From positions 3,038,001 through 3,102,000 of the forward strand of contig SMMW01000522.1 of NCBI GenBank assembly GCA_004794655.1: a stretch of 64,000 nucleotides of DNA, given 5' to 3'. The notes below the pieces were generated by a model. It saw only the letters and a program-made list of their open reading frames with translations. It searched no databases and was not told the origin of the DNA. This stretch comes from Marisa cornuarietis (taxonomy: Eukaryota; Mollusca; Gastropoda; Architaenioglossa; Ampullariidae). Of the stretch, positions 48,861-59,995 are shown piece by piece. The first letter of the stretch is position 1; every line of letters starts with the position of its first letter. The translations under genes and the position numbers were made by a program.

Positions 48861-50119
48861 CCACGAGTGACGTCATTCAGGAGATGCTAGTTGCAAAATT
48901 AATGGTTTGGCCTACTCTCGTGGTTCTCTCGTGCCTACGGTAACATGTGCCTACAATGATCATTGGCACGAATCAGTTGCTCCGAGATGCTGTACTCTGG
49001 GAACGTATAGTTACATAGTTTGACTCCGAATACTGTGATCTGCGAGCCTGTAGTTCTAATAGCAAGACTACAATTTGCTTCACTGTGAATTTCTTACTGT
49101 TGTGGACACCTAAAGCTGTGTGCGGTATGGCCGTGTGGTAGTGCTGAGCAGTACTTTAGTAACTAATTAAACACTGAGTGATGCGACAATTGCATTATCT
49201 TTGCGAATTCTGGCCCTAGATCTAGCCACTGTTCCATTCTCCTTTACTCCTGTTATGACCTGGAACTACCATGGTAGACGAATGTAACTACAAATTTATT
49301 TTTCGTGTCTAAGAGAATACGATAAAACGAGAAATGGTGTGGCAAGAAGAGCAAGTCACATTTGTGTGAGAAATTTGCGCTGTACTTAAAAGGTCAGATT
49401 TCTGTGGAAAATTTGCACTGAACAGGAGATGCTGTGATGGAACAAATCTGAGCGCCATCTGGGCTGAACGTGACACTCTAGCGGTCTAGCCTAGTAGGCA
49501 AGCGGTGCCTTATAAGTATGGTGACTCCTATAAGGACTACCGCCAGCTGAGACTTTTGCCACCTTGCTTACCCTGCTGTTAGGTCCAAAAATGCAGCACC
49601 TCGTGCCACTGGCAGACTCGCGGTCATTAGAACATCTCAGAACACGTCGGTCATTTTGTGCACAAGCCCCAAGAACTTGTGCGCCATATGTCTAATACCC
49701 CCCAAAAAAAATTGGTGGGGATGGCTATATGATGCAGACACTTTACCCTTGGCAAGAAGAAAGAACTGCTATCAAAGAAATCATGAGATATAATCTGTAC
49801 CTCATACCGGAGGGCTTTTGTGAAACGCGCACAGCTTTCGATACGCGTCTGTAATATGAAGTTTCCTTCATCAGACACCATCTCCTATTCAGGTCAACAT
49901 GACGCAAAAGGGTGGTGCTGCATGGTAATTAAAACTTGGAGATCATTGGAGGAGATACTTTCCTTGATTGCAATGGTGTACACTGGGTTTTGCGCTGTGA
50001 CTGTGCTGGGCCTTACACTTCTCTGTATTAGGTCTCGCACTGGTCTTCACTGGATCTTAAAATTGTGAAGCCAACGGCTTAGGTTTCAAGTGATAAGCAA
50101 GAGAAATCAGATATCCTTA

Positions 50120-51105
50120 CCTTTATGATTAGGCGGGGAGTTGGGTGATGGGTAAGAGGAAAGTTAATTGCATTCTTCAAGCAGCCCAGAAAGGTTACTA
50201 CGTGAGAAACACAATCCGTTATTATCATTATCATTCTCACCCTTGTCAGTACTCCACCCTTCCACGGCCGCGTCCTACCCACCCATCCCCCAACCCACGC
50301 AACTGCAATATCAATCACGTGCATATCCCCATGCTCACCACGGCTTTCAGGCTTAGGCGTAGCTGGAGAGCTTTGCGCCTGAACGTCACGTAAGACACTG
50401 CTGACAGGTCGACAAAGGTGGGCAGAGATAGGCATTGGCACAAATTCCGGTGCCTGGAACATGGAGTCCTCGCCGTGACGCACGGCAGACAGGAGACCAA
50501 GACCCGAGATTTGATCGGCGCGCAGAGAGCAAGGGTGCGGTGGGGAGGGGTGCGGCGCAGTGCAGCAGGCGGCTGGCAGCAAGCGTCTCACGGCCCGCTA
50601 GGCCGATAATCTGCTTTATCGGCCAGGCGCGTCGATTGTATCGAGGGCCGCGGCCCGCCTGACCCCTAGGAGGGCGGAGACGATGAAGCGCACAACGTTT
50701 TCTTCGCTGATACTCTGACCTCTTGACCCAATGGATCCTGACTCACGTCGCTTGCTGAGGAAAGGAACCCTTAGTGCCGTCATAAGGGAGAAAGGTGGAC
50801 CCTGCTGGATAGTTTTGGACATTGTAGGAATCTATGAAATCAATAAAAAGACTTGGGACAGTGTGTCAACTGAGGCGCCTTTTGCGCGATGTGGCTCTCT
50901 ATGTGACCGAGGACTAGAGAAAGATGTGCCCCCACAAGCAGCAGGCGGAGGCTAGAATCGCGTTTTACACGATTTCCCCCGAGACGTCCCGTTGGCCGCC
51001 AAGAACGCGGAGAATTCTGGTCGCCTAGAACATGTGACGAATACTGGCCATACACAACACGTCCTGCTGGCTGACCCAGAGCATGGAGAATGCTGGCTGT
51101 ACAAA
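50120..51105. promoter_or_regulatory. CpG-rich region, possible minus-strand promoter/first exon
   Basis: About 900 bp of CpG-rich DNA, strongest at 50500-50720 ('gcccgctaggccgataatct' onward). It contains a perfect 9-bp hairpin, ggccgataa (50601-50609) with ttatcggcc (50616-50624) and a 6-nt loop. On the minus strand the region is followed by a good donor, CATAAAG|gtaagg, at about 50121-50116. It could therefore contain the first exon of a leftward transcript such as Lar. The 170-codon minus-strand frame (50079-50591) is Pro/Arg/Ser-rich, runs straight through the donor and has no recognisable domain. Confidence 0.25.
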
Positions 51106-51447
51106 AAATCATAGGTACTGCCTGTCTTTGTGATTAATGCTGAAATACATCATTTTGGTCCTTGAGAACCGAGTCTTCTGAAGGGGGAAAACTACAGGGA
51201 GATTAGTTTGGCGTTTGTTCATGAAGATTTTCCATGCTTTTTGCAAAACATGTCATATCCGACAGGGAGTGAGGGGTGAAGGACATCACTTATCTATAGG
51301 GTCAGTTTTTTTGTGAGGGTGGTGCCCTCCCTCTGAGAGTCATCATCTGGGTAAACTGGGGACAGATATCAAACTGGTGCGCTTGTATGCGCTTGTTTTA
51401 CCTAAGCGGTATTTGTCGAGACTCTTGACACGTCTTGACAGCCCCTC

Positions 51448-51480
51448 CACACACACACACACACACACACGCGCGCGCGC
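51448..51480 (+). repeat. CA tract running into CG tract
   Basis: (CA)n followed without a break by (CG)n, about 33 bp. It is another alternating purine-pyrimidine, potentially Z-forming tract, like that at 21221. Nearby, 51756-51810 is an (ATTC)n/(CTTT)n simple repeat. Confidence 0.88.
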
Positions 51481-53289
51481 AACTACCTGCACACGCATGC
51501 TCAGTGTGACTTCCAGACTCTTCGGTCTCTGGCAGGCGTACAACTGGCGCTCATTAGAATTGGTCTTTGGACACTTCTGCAGCTTCATTTCTACAGTCAA
51601 GTTTATCAAAGGAATTACTTTATAGTTTGGGGCTTGACAGAGGGTAAATAACAAAGGAAATGGGCTACTTCTAGTTCAGGCACTGACCGATGTTTCACAA
51701 GGGACATGCAACATGAATTGGCTTGGGCTTGCCCTTAATGACAGTTCTTTTGCAGATTCATTCATTTTCATTCATTCATTCATTCACTCTCTTTCTTTCC
51801 TTCTTTCAGACACTACTGAAAAACAATGATTTTGAGTATGGATGTTTCCTAAAAGAAAGATCAGTGACATACTAGAAGATATTTGGCAGCGTGTGAAGCC
51901 CTGCAGTCCCTCCCCCACACAAAATATGTATGATCCACACTTAGCAATGTCGACACATGCCCATGATGCACACTAACCTCAATCCATCGGAGGAAAACGA
52001 TATTCTTTTGCTAGATGCAGAGAGGATGAGAATTAATGAAATGGGCTATATGTCAGAATAAAAATTTTCTTCAGAGCATAATAAAAAAGGAACAGGAACC
52101 CATCGTTTTATCAGTCGGCAAATAGCATGGACAGTGGTAGGGCTGCAAGTTGCATACGTCGAGGGAACAATGTATGTAAAGTTTCTTTACGCTGTGATCT
52201 TATTTTAAACCTATTGAATCACTCAAATAGTTAAGATAGATCAAGGATAGCAATAAACTTTTTAATTTTTATCACAACACGAACTAAATGTTATTTAAAG
52301 CATTATAGTTCTCTCTCTTGGGGGTAAGGGAGGTGATTACTTAACCATTAAGTAACCACGGCTTTTCTCTTTCTGTAGAAAATTAACAAATTTATTAACG
52401 CATGTTTAAAACACTATAAGCATAAACTACTCAAAACAAATCTTGTTCAAATCTCGTACACCAGTCTATCATATGACTGCAAGCTGTTGTTCTACTTGCC
52501 CACGGGGATATTTGCGCGAACTGATGTCCCGTCAGCCTGTAAAGGTCTTGGTCACCAGGATAATGGCGCTGGCCTCTAGGGGCCCGAGATAACAGGCGGG
52601 TGTTTGTGGAGGCGATACAGGGGCCAGGGCCAGCAGACGGGGGGCAGCATCTGGCGCTGGTGTCGTCTGCCTGCCAAACATCGGTGGTGCAAACGACCTC
52701 AGTCGCCCAGGCACCAGGTGTCAGTCTACCTCATGTACTCCTGTACACATAGGGCACACACTGACGTGCTCTGTCGGAGCAGAAGAAAGCACATAACGTC
52801 CGACAAATTAACTCACGAGAGAACAAGAGAAGAGAACGATTATTGACGGTTTACTGGGTAATCCGATATGAAAGCAATGTTTAGCTAAATGGACTGGCAC
52901 ATAAGAACAGAAAGATATTTTTAAACATGGGAGTATAGAATGATTCTGCTACTTACCTGTCATAAGGCTAAAGCTATGGAGTTTTTGTTCTGATTCCATG
53001 CTCGTATTTTTAGAAATCGAAGAGAAATTATGTACTTGTAATTCAGGCACCAAATTTGTACGAAAACATGAATTTACATAAAAACGCTTTATCCAGGAAA
53101 AGCACGTGTATAGTGAATCACTGGGATCTCACTTAAGGTCAATGAATGAACGAGAGAGAGAGAGGTAGGGTGCGGGGAAATACAACGTCTGCATGCATGT
53201 GTGTGTACGCTCTCACTTACATACTCACTAGCATCGTCAACACTGAGAGGTACTTTTGTTTAATAAGTATTTTGACTGTTCAGAGTATC

Positions 53290-53706
53290 TGAAAGTCTTG
53301 AGCGGAGCAGTAACTGTCTCATTATTCAAATCAGGTGACCAAAATAACCCAGAGAATTAAAGAAGGGTTATACTAATTAGTATTTTAAGTAAAGTGCTCG
53401 CACGTATGCAAACCCTTAACACAACTGGGATGAGGAAAATGGTACAATAACGGAAAAGCAGAGTTGTTTTAGGGAAGCACAGCTCTACAACAGATATTTT
53501 ATACTCTACGCTTTTGCAAAGATTGTGTAAAGTGTAATATTTGTGTTTCGTAGATTTCACTAAAGCGCTTGATATGGTTTTTAGGAACAGGCTTTGTAAT
53601 GTTTTCAGTAACCTGGGAATTGGAGGCAAGATTCTCACCATTTTACAGAGCATGTAACAGAACATCCAAACTTGAGTAAACTGAAAGAATGGACACACCA
53701 AATATT
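53290..53706 (+). pseudogene. Non-LTR reverse transcriptase relic, left half (split by a foldback element)
   Basis: In plus-strand sense this encodes early RT blocks: 'LFKSGDQNNPENYRRV', then, after stops, 'FVDFTKALD' and 'LGIGGKILTILQSM'. These correspond to the LINE-type motifs LFKKGD..NPENYR.I, FVDF.KAFD.V and L...GI.GK.L..IQSMY. There are at least two stop codons. The relic is interrupted at 53707 by an inverted-repeat element, and its frame resumes at 54281. A 145-codon minus-strand frame over the same bases (53357-53794) is antisense noise. Confidence 0.75.
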
Positions 53707-54280
53707 TTAAAGACCAACCTGAATGGTTTGCGTTTTTTTCAGATATCGGTAGATATAGGCGATATAAATCTAACCTGTAAATTGCAGCCTCCAAAACCCA
53801 TCCGTTAATTAATTATCCGCTAGCAAAGTACGCGATTCGCACCTGCGATCAACGAGCGCCGTTAACAGTGTACTACGTCACACTAGTGCACCATTCACAA
53901 CATTGACAGCCGTCAACACCAAACAGAAAGAGAGAGAGAGAGAGAGTGAGCGACAGTTGGGATTATTCGGACGTTGAAGTCTGCTTTTCTCGTGCTAAAG
54001 TAGCAGTTTTTCAGAACCACGAGAAATACAGACTTTCAGCGTCCGAATAACCCGAGCTGTCGCTCATTTTCTCTCTCTCTCTGTTTGCTGCCAGTGTTGT
54101 GAATGGTGCACTAGTGTGACGTAGTACACTATTAGCGACGGTTGTTGATCGTAAGTACGAATCGTAGTGGATAATTAATTAACGGATGGGTTTTGGAGGC
54201 TAAAATTTACAGGTTAGGTTTATATCGCCTGTATCTACCGATATATGAAAACTTCGAAAACCATTCAGGTTAGTCTTTAA
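53707..54280. mobile_element. 574-bp foldback/MITE element inserted at TTAA (piggyBac-like target)
   Basis: Two long arms, 53707-53994 and 54018-54280, are imperfect reverse complements around a 23-nt loop. Outer ends are TTAA+agaccaacctgaatgg and its inverse ending in TTAA; near the loop 'ctcgtg' faces 'cacgag'. Similarity between arms stops exactly at the two TTAA copies. The element lies inside a LINE reverse-transcriptase relic. Removing it with one TTAA brings the two RT halves back together in the same frame, so TTAA is the duplicated target, the signature of piggyBac-type transposition. Unlike canonical piggyBac ends, the termini do not begin with CCC. The arms carry GA/CT microsatellites (about 53928-53946). 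There is no ORF, so it must have been mobilised in trans. Confidence 0.8.
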
Positions 54281-54600
54281 CTCGCCGATTTGAGTAAGGC
54301 AGAGTTGCGTCTTGTTGCATATTCTTCTTTCATTTTGTAAAAACCAGTTAGTAATAGATATGCCTCAGAGTGGTATTCATGGCATCAATCTCAGGGGTGT
54401 TCCTTTTCACTTTCTTTGATATGGGGATTTTTTGTGTCAGGACTGATTAGCTCTGCAATGCGATACCTTTGTAATACATTGTTTGGACACTGCATGTCTG
54501 ACTGCTTGTATGATATGTTCATACATGAACGGGTTTGACATGTGGGCTACAGATTGTGGTATTGAACGCTATATTTGTTTGGCGTACACAGTCCGTTGAA
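54281..54600 (+). pseudogene. Non-LTR reverse transcriptase relic, right half
   Basis: Directly after the foldback element the LINE frame continues into the RT block corresponding to VRQGC.LSPILF (here VRQ, CVL and LLSF with substitutions). 'SGIHGINLRGVPFH' follows at about 54370-54410, a block seen in this LINE type. The catalytic Asp-Asp block is not recognisable, and similarity fades by about 54600. 54600-54850 has open minus-strand frames but nothing I recognise. Confidence 0.65.
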
Positions 54601-54849
54601 TCGCAACTAAGTGCCTGCGGAAGCTGCTCCGATTATTTTACATGAAACGTAAGAACAACAAATATGTGTGCAACAAAGTCGCCACCCTGATGGCTGCCAG
54701 GATCTCTTCAGGGCATCTTGGAAGGCGGTCGACGGATAGAGAAAAAAATGGTTGGCTAAAATGAACTGGCCATAGCATGCAGGACCTGCATACTGCCCCT
54801 CGACAGGTTTGGCGAGCCATGACACATCCTTCTAGCCACTTGCTCCCTC

Positions 54850-56450
54850 CAACGACAGTCCCTGCAGACCAACCAAAAGGATAAAAGAATGAATAAAGCA
54901 GAGTTATTCATTAAAGAAACTGATGAAGATATTGTGCAAAGGACTTTTGGAGAAAATTTGGAGGCAAACGTGTAGTTAAATACTATATGTAAACACTGTG
55001 TGTGGAGTCGTTCAGCTATGTCTACGACCTTTATGACGAGTACAGAAAGCGGGTCTGTTCTGTGGCCCAGCTGAAGAGTGATAAAGACAGCTATTAAAGC
55101 GGCGATGTCGCGTGCCACTCCCCCCTCCCCTCTTTGCACCTCACTGCCTCTACAAATGACTCCCTTGTCTGCTGCACGCCAGCCACTGATTGCCGCCACG
55201 CCCTCTCTACTGTCAGGCTTGGGCGAGAACACTGATCAGCGGACACTACACGGCATGGACAGTAAGCACCTCGCTTGCTTTTTCTTTTTGTTTTTTTTTC
55301 CTTTCCGACTTCTTGAGCACATGTTCCTGTTGCTTTGTTCGTGAATCTCTGTGTGTGTGTGTGTGTGTGAAGGGGGAGGGTGGCTTTTCAGTGAATTAAA
55401 CTGTTCGTACTATAGGTATAAGTGGATGCGGCATTACTCAAAGGCCACATGCACCCTTTCCCTAGAGCTACAAACCAGCGACAGTATAGCGGAGGAGCTG
55501 TAACTGCAGACACATGGAGCTAGCATCGTAACCCACACGTCAGAATAACTCAACAACTCCACCTTCTATTAGACGTCGGAGGACTTAATAAAGGCCATCG
55601 GTTGCACTTGGGGGAAAAAATGCGTTCCGTGTGTGTGTGTGTGTGTCTCCCCTCCCTCATGCCTGACTTAAAAACCCCCAAAGTAAAAAGTCAGGCCACC
55701 CAACGGGCAGCGGGCCTCGCAGAGGTTAGGAGGTTCAGGCTCGTTGGAACGGGATCATTCGTCGAGGTTATCATCCAAAATGAAAAAAAAGGACAGGAGA
55801 CATAACACGCTCGCCAGCATCCCGTGCCTGACTGGCAAAAAAAGGAAAAATGATCGCAATAAAAATAAATCTTAGTAACAACCAAAGTGTAACAGCGTTT
55901 ACGATGGTTTTAATGTAAGGACATGAGTCGGTAAGTAGATCAGTTCATCAAGGAATCGGGAACATACTTGGAGCCAGGAATCGAAGTCAACACCCAGGGG
56001 GCCAAACATCTAGATTAAAACACTTGAGCCAAGAACACAAATAAGCACAGTATAGCTAGGAATCGAAATTAACACATGGGGCCATAATTTAGGACGACGT
56101 TTGAGCATCAGACTATATATAGAGAGAAAATGAATACGTGGACATACGGCACATAATACAGATAACGTGATGTATCAGGACACAGGTGTATGTCATATGA
56201 TACAGGTTATCTAAATTACTTGTCACACAACACCATCATAGGCATTGTCAGGATACTGCGTTCTCGATACCATATCATTACAAATCTATCGTATACAGTA
56301 ACCTGACCCAGCATCTTCAATCTTTCATACAACACCAGGGAAATTATAAAAATAAAATGGTAAAATAGCAGAAAAGGTTGTGGATATATTTGTACATGGC
56401 AAGATAGAAGATTTTGAAAAACGAAGCAGCTGCCCTAGTCAAGGCAATGT
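54850..56450. other. Non-coding stretch with GT microsatellites and a degenerate tandem duplication
   Basis: GT tracts lie at 55349-55369 and 55628-55647. A tandem pair at 55971-56107 is listed separately. The 158-codon minus-strand frame 54756-55232 and the shorter plus-strand frames show no domain and no splice boundaries. No gene is supported. Confidence 0.5.
55971..56107 (-). repeat. Two diverged tandem units with tRNA-B-box-like motif
   Basis: Units start near 55971 ('gagccaggaatcgaagtcaa') and 56054 ('agctaggaatcgaaattaac'). Both continue through a 'ggggcca' block to 'ttgagc'. On the minus strand each carries 'ttcgattcc', like an RNA polymerase III B box (GGTTCGATTCC), preceded by 'gctcaa'. 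They may be two heads of a degenerate tRNA-derived SINE, but the A box is not clear. Confidence 0.35.
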
Positions 56451-56460
56451 CTATACACAG

Positions 56461-56705
56461 CAAAGTATCCAAGTTCTACATACTATTGTGCAGCAGAGGT
56501 CCCAAGGTCTCAACTGTCTTGTATATCTGAGTTTCCAAGGTATAGACACTTTTGAGTATCAGCGGTTTCAAGATTAACACTATACAAAGGTCAACACTAT
56601 TGCTTACCAGGGTCTGCATGCTACTATATACAAGAGGTTCAAAGGTCCACACTATTGATCACTATTGACTATTGCTTACCAGGGTCTACACACTACTAAT
56701 AAATG
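56461..56705 (+). repeat. Degenerate minisatellite, left part
   Basis: Blocks of 'cactattg', 'agaggtt.c.aaggtc' and 'tatac/tacac' recur every 40-50 bp, for example 'agcagaggtcccaaggtctc', 'caagaggttcaaaggtccac' and 'cttaccagggtctacacact'. The same unit reappears at 57262-57312, across the LINE relic at 56711-57260. The LINE therefore seems to have landed inside the tandem array. Confidence 0.6.
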
Positions 56706-56710
56706 TGTCA

Positions 56711-57260
56711 TTTGTAGAGAGTATACTCACGCTCGTTAGGAGCGCGCCCTTAGCGCTTGAGACGAGAACGAGACATGGACAACATATGAAGGAACGGAAG
56801 GATGAACAACGGTACTGATGAGTAATAAAAGACAAATGTAGAAAACGCAGAAATGAACCAGATACCAAGAACTAAGATTGTCGAGATTCAGGAGAGGAAG
56901 ACAAGTAGGGAAGTTGAAATAAACAGAAAAGTAGGGAGGGGTGAACAAGGAGTAGCATTGTGTGAACTCTTGTTAGGAGAGGAGTGACTTGGCCCCGTTT
57001 CCTAGATCTAAGCGCCAAGACGTGTAGCGAAGTTCTGTACTTTCTGGAGTTTATGAATGAAGTATGAAGTAATCAAGCCGAGAGAGAACAAACGCACAGA
57101 CAAGAGTGTTGGTAGCACGTGCGGAGAGAATGTAACGGATGGCGCTGATCTTACTTAGCTCATAACAGACAGACTTACAAACAGCTGTAATTTGTCGGTC
57201 TGGGGTGAAGTCAGCAGTGACAATAAATCCCAGATTCCTGACAGACGAGGTAAAGACGAT
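56711..57260 (-). pseudogene. LINE relic: C-terminal reverse transcriptase and 3' UTR
   Basis: In minus-strand sense, about 57250-57052 encodes 'VRNLGFIVTADFTPDRQI' and later 'ATNTLVCAFVLSRLDY', the post-catalytic RT region of L2/CR1/Jockey-like LINEs (VRNLGV..D.....H...VC ... CAFVLSRLDYCN). It then degrades with stops into a pyrimidine-rich 3' UTR. The end reads 'tcaagcgctaagggcgcgct' with 'gtgagtatac', matching the LINE end at 5415. It is flanked on both sides by the same minisatellite unit. Non-functional. Confidence 0.75.
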
Positions 57261-57261
57261 G

Positions 57262-57312
57262 TTGTATACAAGAGGTTTTAAGGTCAAAACACTATTGTAT
57301 AGTAGTGGAAAC
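57262..57312 (+). repeat. Minisatellite, right part beyond the LINE relic
   Basis: 'tatacaagaggttttaaggt' followed by 'caaaacactattgtatagta' repeats the unit of 56461-56705. This supports the view that one array was interrupted by the LINE. Confidence 0.55.
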
Positions 57313-57649
57313 CAAAACTTCTGTGACAAGAAATAAAAGTATTGTCACAGCCATGTTTTAAACCCTCTAGATATCATGTAGGGTGGGGGGCTGAACGGCG
57401 CTACAAGCGATTACTTGCAAAATCGTCCAATAGCGCTACGAATGTTTGCAGATCGACAAGGGAGAGATGCTGAGAAAACAGGCTGCGGTTTCGAGTTGCT
57501 GCTGACGCCGTGGGCTGGAGACTGCGGATGGGAGAAGCAAGAGGAGGGCAATCAATGTCTGGCATTGCCAGTCCTGAAAAATGGCCGCCAGAACAAGCGT
57601 CAAGGAAGGAGCACAGCAGGCACATGTGGAGCCAGCTGCCTGATACCTG

Positions 57650-57895
57650 GCTGGCATTCCGACACGCTGACTGACACTCCACTACACTGGCTGGCACTTC
57701 GACACGCTGGCCGACACTCCAGTACACTGGATGACATTCCCAAAGATGGCCGCAGCCAGACATGTTGCCGGCAGTCCTGCATTCCGGCATCGTGCTGATA
57801 TCCAACTCTGGCTGACACTCTGACACCTGATTGACACTCTGACACCTGGCTGACATTGACACCTGGTCGGCACTCCAACATTTGTTGGCATTTGG
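57650..57895 (+). repeat. Minisatellite based on 'ctggctgacactctgacac'
   Basis: Units of about 17-20 bp such as 'ctggctgacactctgacacc', 'ctgattgacactctgacacc' and 'ctggctggcacttcgacacg' recur across the block. An unrelated insert of about 60 bp near 57735-57790 interrupts them. Cys/Ser/Gln/Val-rich frames on the minus strand (57401-57891) are translations of this array and are not taken as genes. Confidence 0.75.
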
Positions 57896-58214
57896 TACTG
57901 GGCGAGGCTAACAGGCTCTATACTGTACGAACAGACTTTACAGGAAACTACCAGACTAGAATACTACTAGGATCTCTGCATGACAAGACTATCAGGTTTC
58001 TTACTGAGCGATACTTCTATTCTGTCTTTTTGCTGAAGACTTAGCGATAGCAATTAATTACTAATTAATTAAAAATGGATAAAAAAAATCAGCCAGCGTC
58101 GTGATGATGGAATCTCTAAGAACGCAGATGCCAGAAACCCGGTCTTGTCAGGTAGGACACAGCTGGAAGGGGCCTGAGGAAGTCGCAAGACTGAAAGCTT
58201 CCAGCAGATGGAGG

Positions 58215-58375
58215 CACTTTCATTCTAGATGATGGCGACAAGAGTGTAAGAGAAAGGTACACTTGTCCACAGAAACTGTAGGGAAAAGGCGCAGTTGCCC
58301 ATACAACGTGCAGGGGGACAGGTGTACTTAACGTCAAAAACTGTATTGGAGAAGTACACTTCCGCCTAGAAAACC
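58215..58375 (+). repeat. Degenerate minisatellite, ~33-bp unit
   Basis: Units 'ggtacacttgtccacagaaa', 'ggcgcagttgcccatacaac', 'ggtgtacttaacgtcaaaaa' and 'agtacacttccgcctagaaa' begin at about 58257, 58288, 58321 and 58353. A more diverged 'gaggcactttcattctagat' precedes them. The period is 31-33 bp. Confidence 0.6.
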
Positions 58376-58879
58376 CATGATTCGCTGTACTGAGCTGCCA
58401 TGAGTTTCGTGGGTTTTACTCCAACTCTGCCAAAAGAGTCGGTAGAGGTAACCAAGCATGTTTTCCACCTCGCTGAGTCGTGATCCCACAACACAGTTAA
58501 ATTAACCACAAGTAAATACTGCACACCTCGCTCATGGTTGTTGTTGTTGTTTACAAGCACGGAACGCGAGGTGACTCTCCCGGGTTCACTCTCTCAACTC
58601 AACCGACAGGACATCAAGCTCTCGAGGCTAACAGCACTTTATCCCGCCTTGGAACACTGGGTCGATAAGGCCGCATATTAAGAGCTCGAAAAACAGACAC
58701 AGAAGACACGTTAGGTAAGCATAAGAACTTCATTAGCTCTTCGGTATGGACCGTTTTCCTACCTCCATCAAGACAACTCCTTCACGCGCGATGTTGGCCC
58801 AGGAGATCAGGCAAAGTGAAGAGACAAAGGTACGCATTCCAGCAAAACCTGATGTTGCTTGTGTAACCGGCCCGCCCTG

Positions 58880-59450
58880 TACCTGTATAGCATTGATACT
58901 GACTTTCTCAGACCTTGAGAAATCTTGGTGTTACCATTGACACACCACTCTCCCTAAAAAACCACATAAATCCGGTCTGTGAGACATTTTTTCTAGAGCT
59001 TCGCATAATTCGTCATACAAGACCTTTGTTAACAGTTGTTTCGCTAAAAATTCATCTCTGCATTTGTGCTCTCATGGCTGGACTATTCCCTGTGTTGGCT
59101 TCCTAACAGCCTGCCCAACAAGCTTCAAAAAGCACCAAACCTCGCTACCTGCATTGTCTTAGGTAACACAAATCCGAAACCACTTCTCCGTCACCTGCAC
59201 GCTACCTGTCCTTACCTACACTGACTACAAGGTGACTTGACTCTGCTACCGCTGTCTCCATGGCCTTGTTCGCAGATATCTGAGTTATTAACACCTGAAC
59301 ACCTCATCAGTCCAGTCGGTCTCTCCGATTGTTCATGCCACGTGTCAGACGGGTTAAGTCGATTGTTTGTGTCAGCGAGTATTGACCTTGCTGCTGGCAA
59401 AGAAATGCGCTGTAGAAATGCTTTTGTTTTTATTATATCATCATCATGTG
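58880..59450 (+). pseudogene. LINE relic: C-terminal reverse transcriptase, plus strand
   Basis: Plus-strand sense encodes 'RNLGVTIDTPLSLKNHI' with a following C-F-L-E-L-R block (58915-59000), then 'SLPNKLQKAPN'. Further on, in another frame, is 'LCYRCLHGL' (about 59236-59270), the order expected for the C-terminus of L2/CR1-like LINE RT. Stops and frameshifts are frequent. The end 'cgctgtagaaatgcttttgt' then ttattat is the LINE tail. It is the same broad type as the relic at 56711-57260 but in the opposite orientation and clearly diverged from it. Confidence 0.7.
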
Positions 59451-59890
59451 GCATACTGGCATAGGCTCCTTGTAAATCACCAGATTTTGAGTTTGACACT
59501 GATAACCCCAGGCCTATAGTCAGTTTATCGCCTTCGCATTCTGGCATTTGCAAAATCATTGCTGTCTCTGGGACTCTCTAATACGCACTGGTCATGGTGT
59601 CAAATCTTTCTTATTCAGTGGCTGAATGAGTGCTGCTCAGTTCAAGTTGGTCTATTCCATCTACTCTTCGGTCTACTCTGTTCTGGACGAATCTGGCATT
59701 GTGCTAAATTCGAATGGTTTGGGAGTGTAAAATACCGAACAGTCAGCAAATGAGAACCTCAAACAACCCAGTCGGTGAACCTTACAAAAAAAGGAACAAT
59801 AAAATCTTTAGGCAGAAAATTATTACACGATCGATCTATCAACTTTACTTAAAAAGACTACAAAGATTAGTTTAAGGCCACTCTTTTATC

Positions 59891-59930
59891 TCTTTCTCTC
59901 CCTTTCTCTCTCTCTCTCTCTCTCTCTCAC
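59891..59930 (+). repeat. CT microsatellite
   Basis: A long (CT)n run with a few interruptions is followed by a short CA tract and a T run. Confidence 0.9.
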
Positions 59931-59995
59931 GCACACACACTTTTTTCTCTTTTGCGTTAACTCAGCCTAGTCTCAATGCTTTGCTGTCTCTGTGA

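Noticed and set aside
50079..50591. 170-codon minus-strand frame, the longest in the window
   Set aside because: It runs through CpG-rich DNA with Pro/Arg/Ser-rich composition and across a good donor site. No domain is recognised, and other frames are open over the same bases.
52940..52965. Good minus-strand donor (GACAG|gtaagt)
   Set aside because: No matching acceptor or promoter-like sequence upstream supports an exon here, so it is left out as a feature.
53357..53794. 145-codon minus-strand frame
   Set aside because: It is antisense to the plus-strand reverse-transcriptase relic and crosses the boundary of the foldback element.
54756..55232. 158-codon minus-strand frame
   Set aside because: No recognisable domain, no splice boundaries, and low-complexity composition next to LINE debris.
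57401..57891. Cys/Ser/Gln-rich minus-strand frames
   Set aside because: These are translations of the 'ctggctgacactctgacac' minisatellite.
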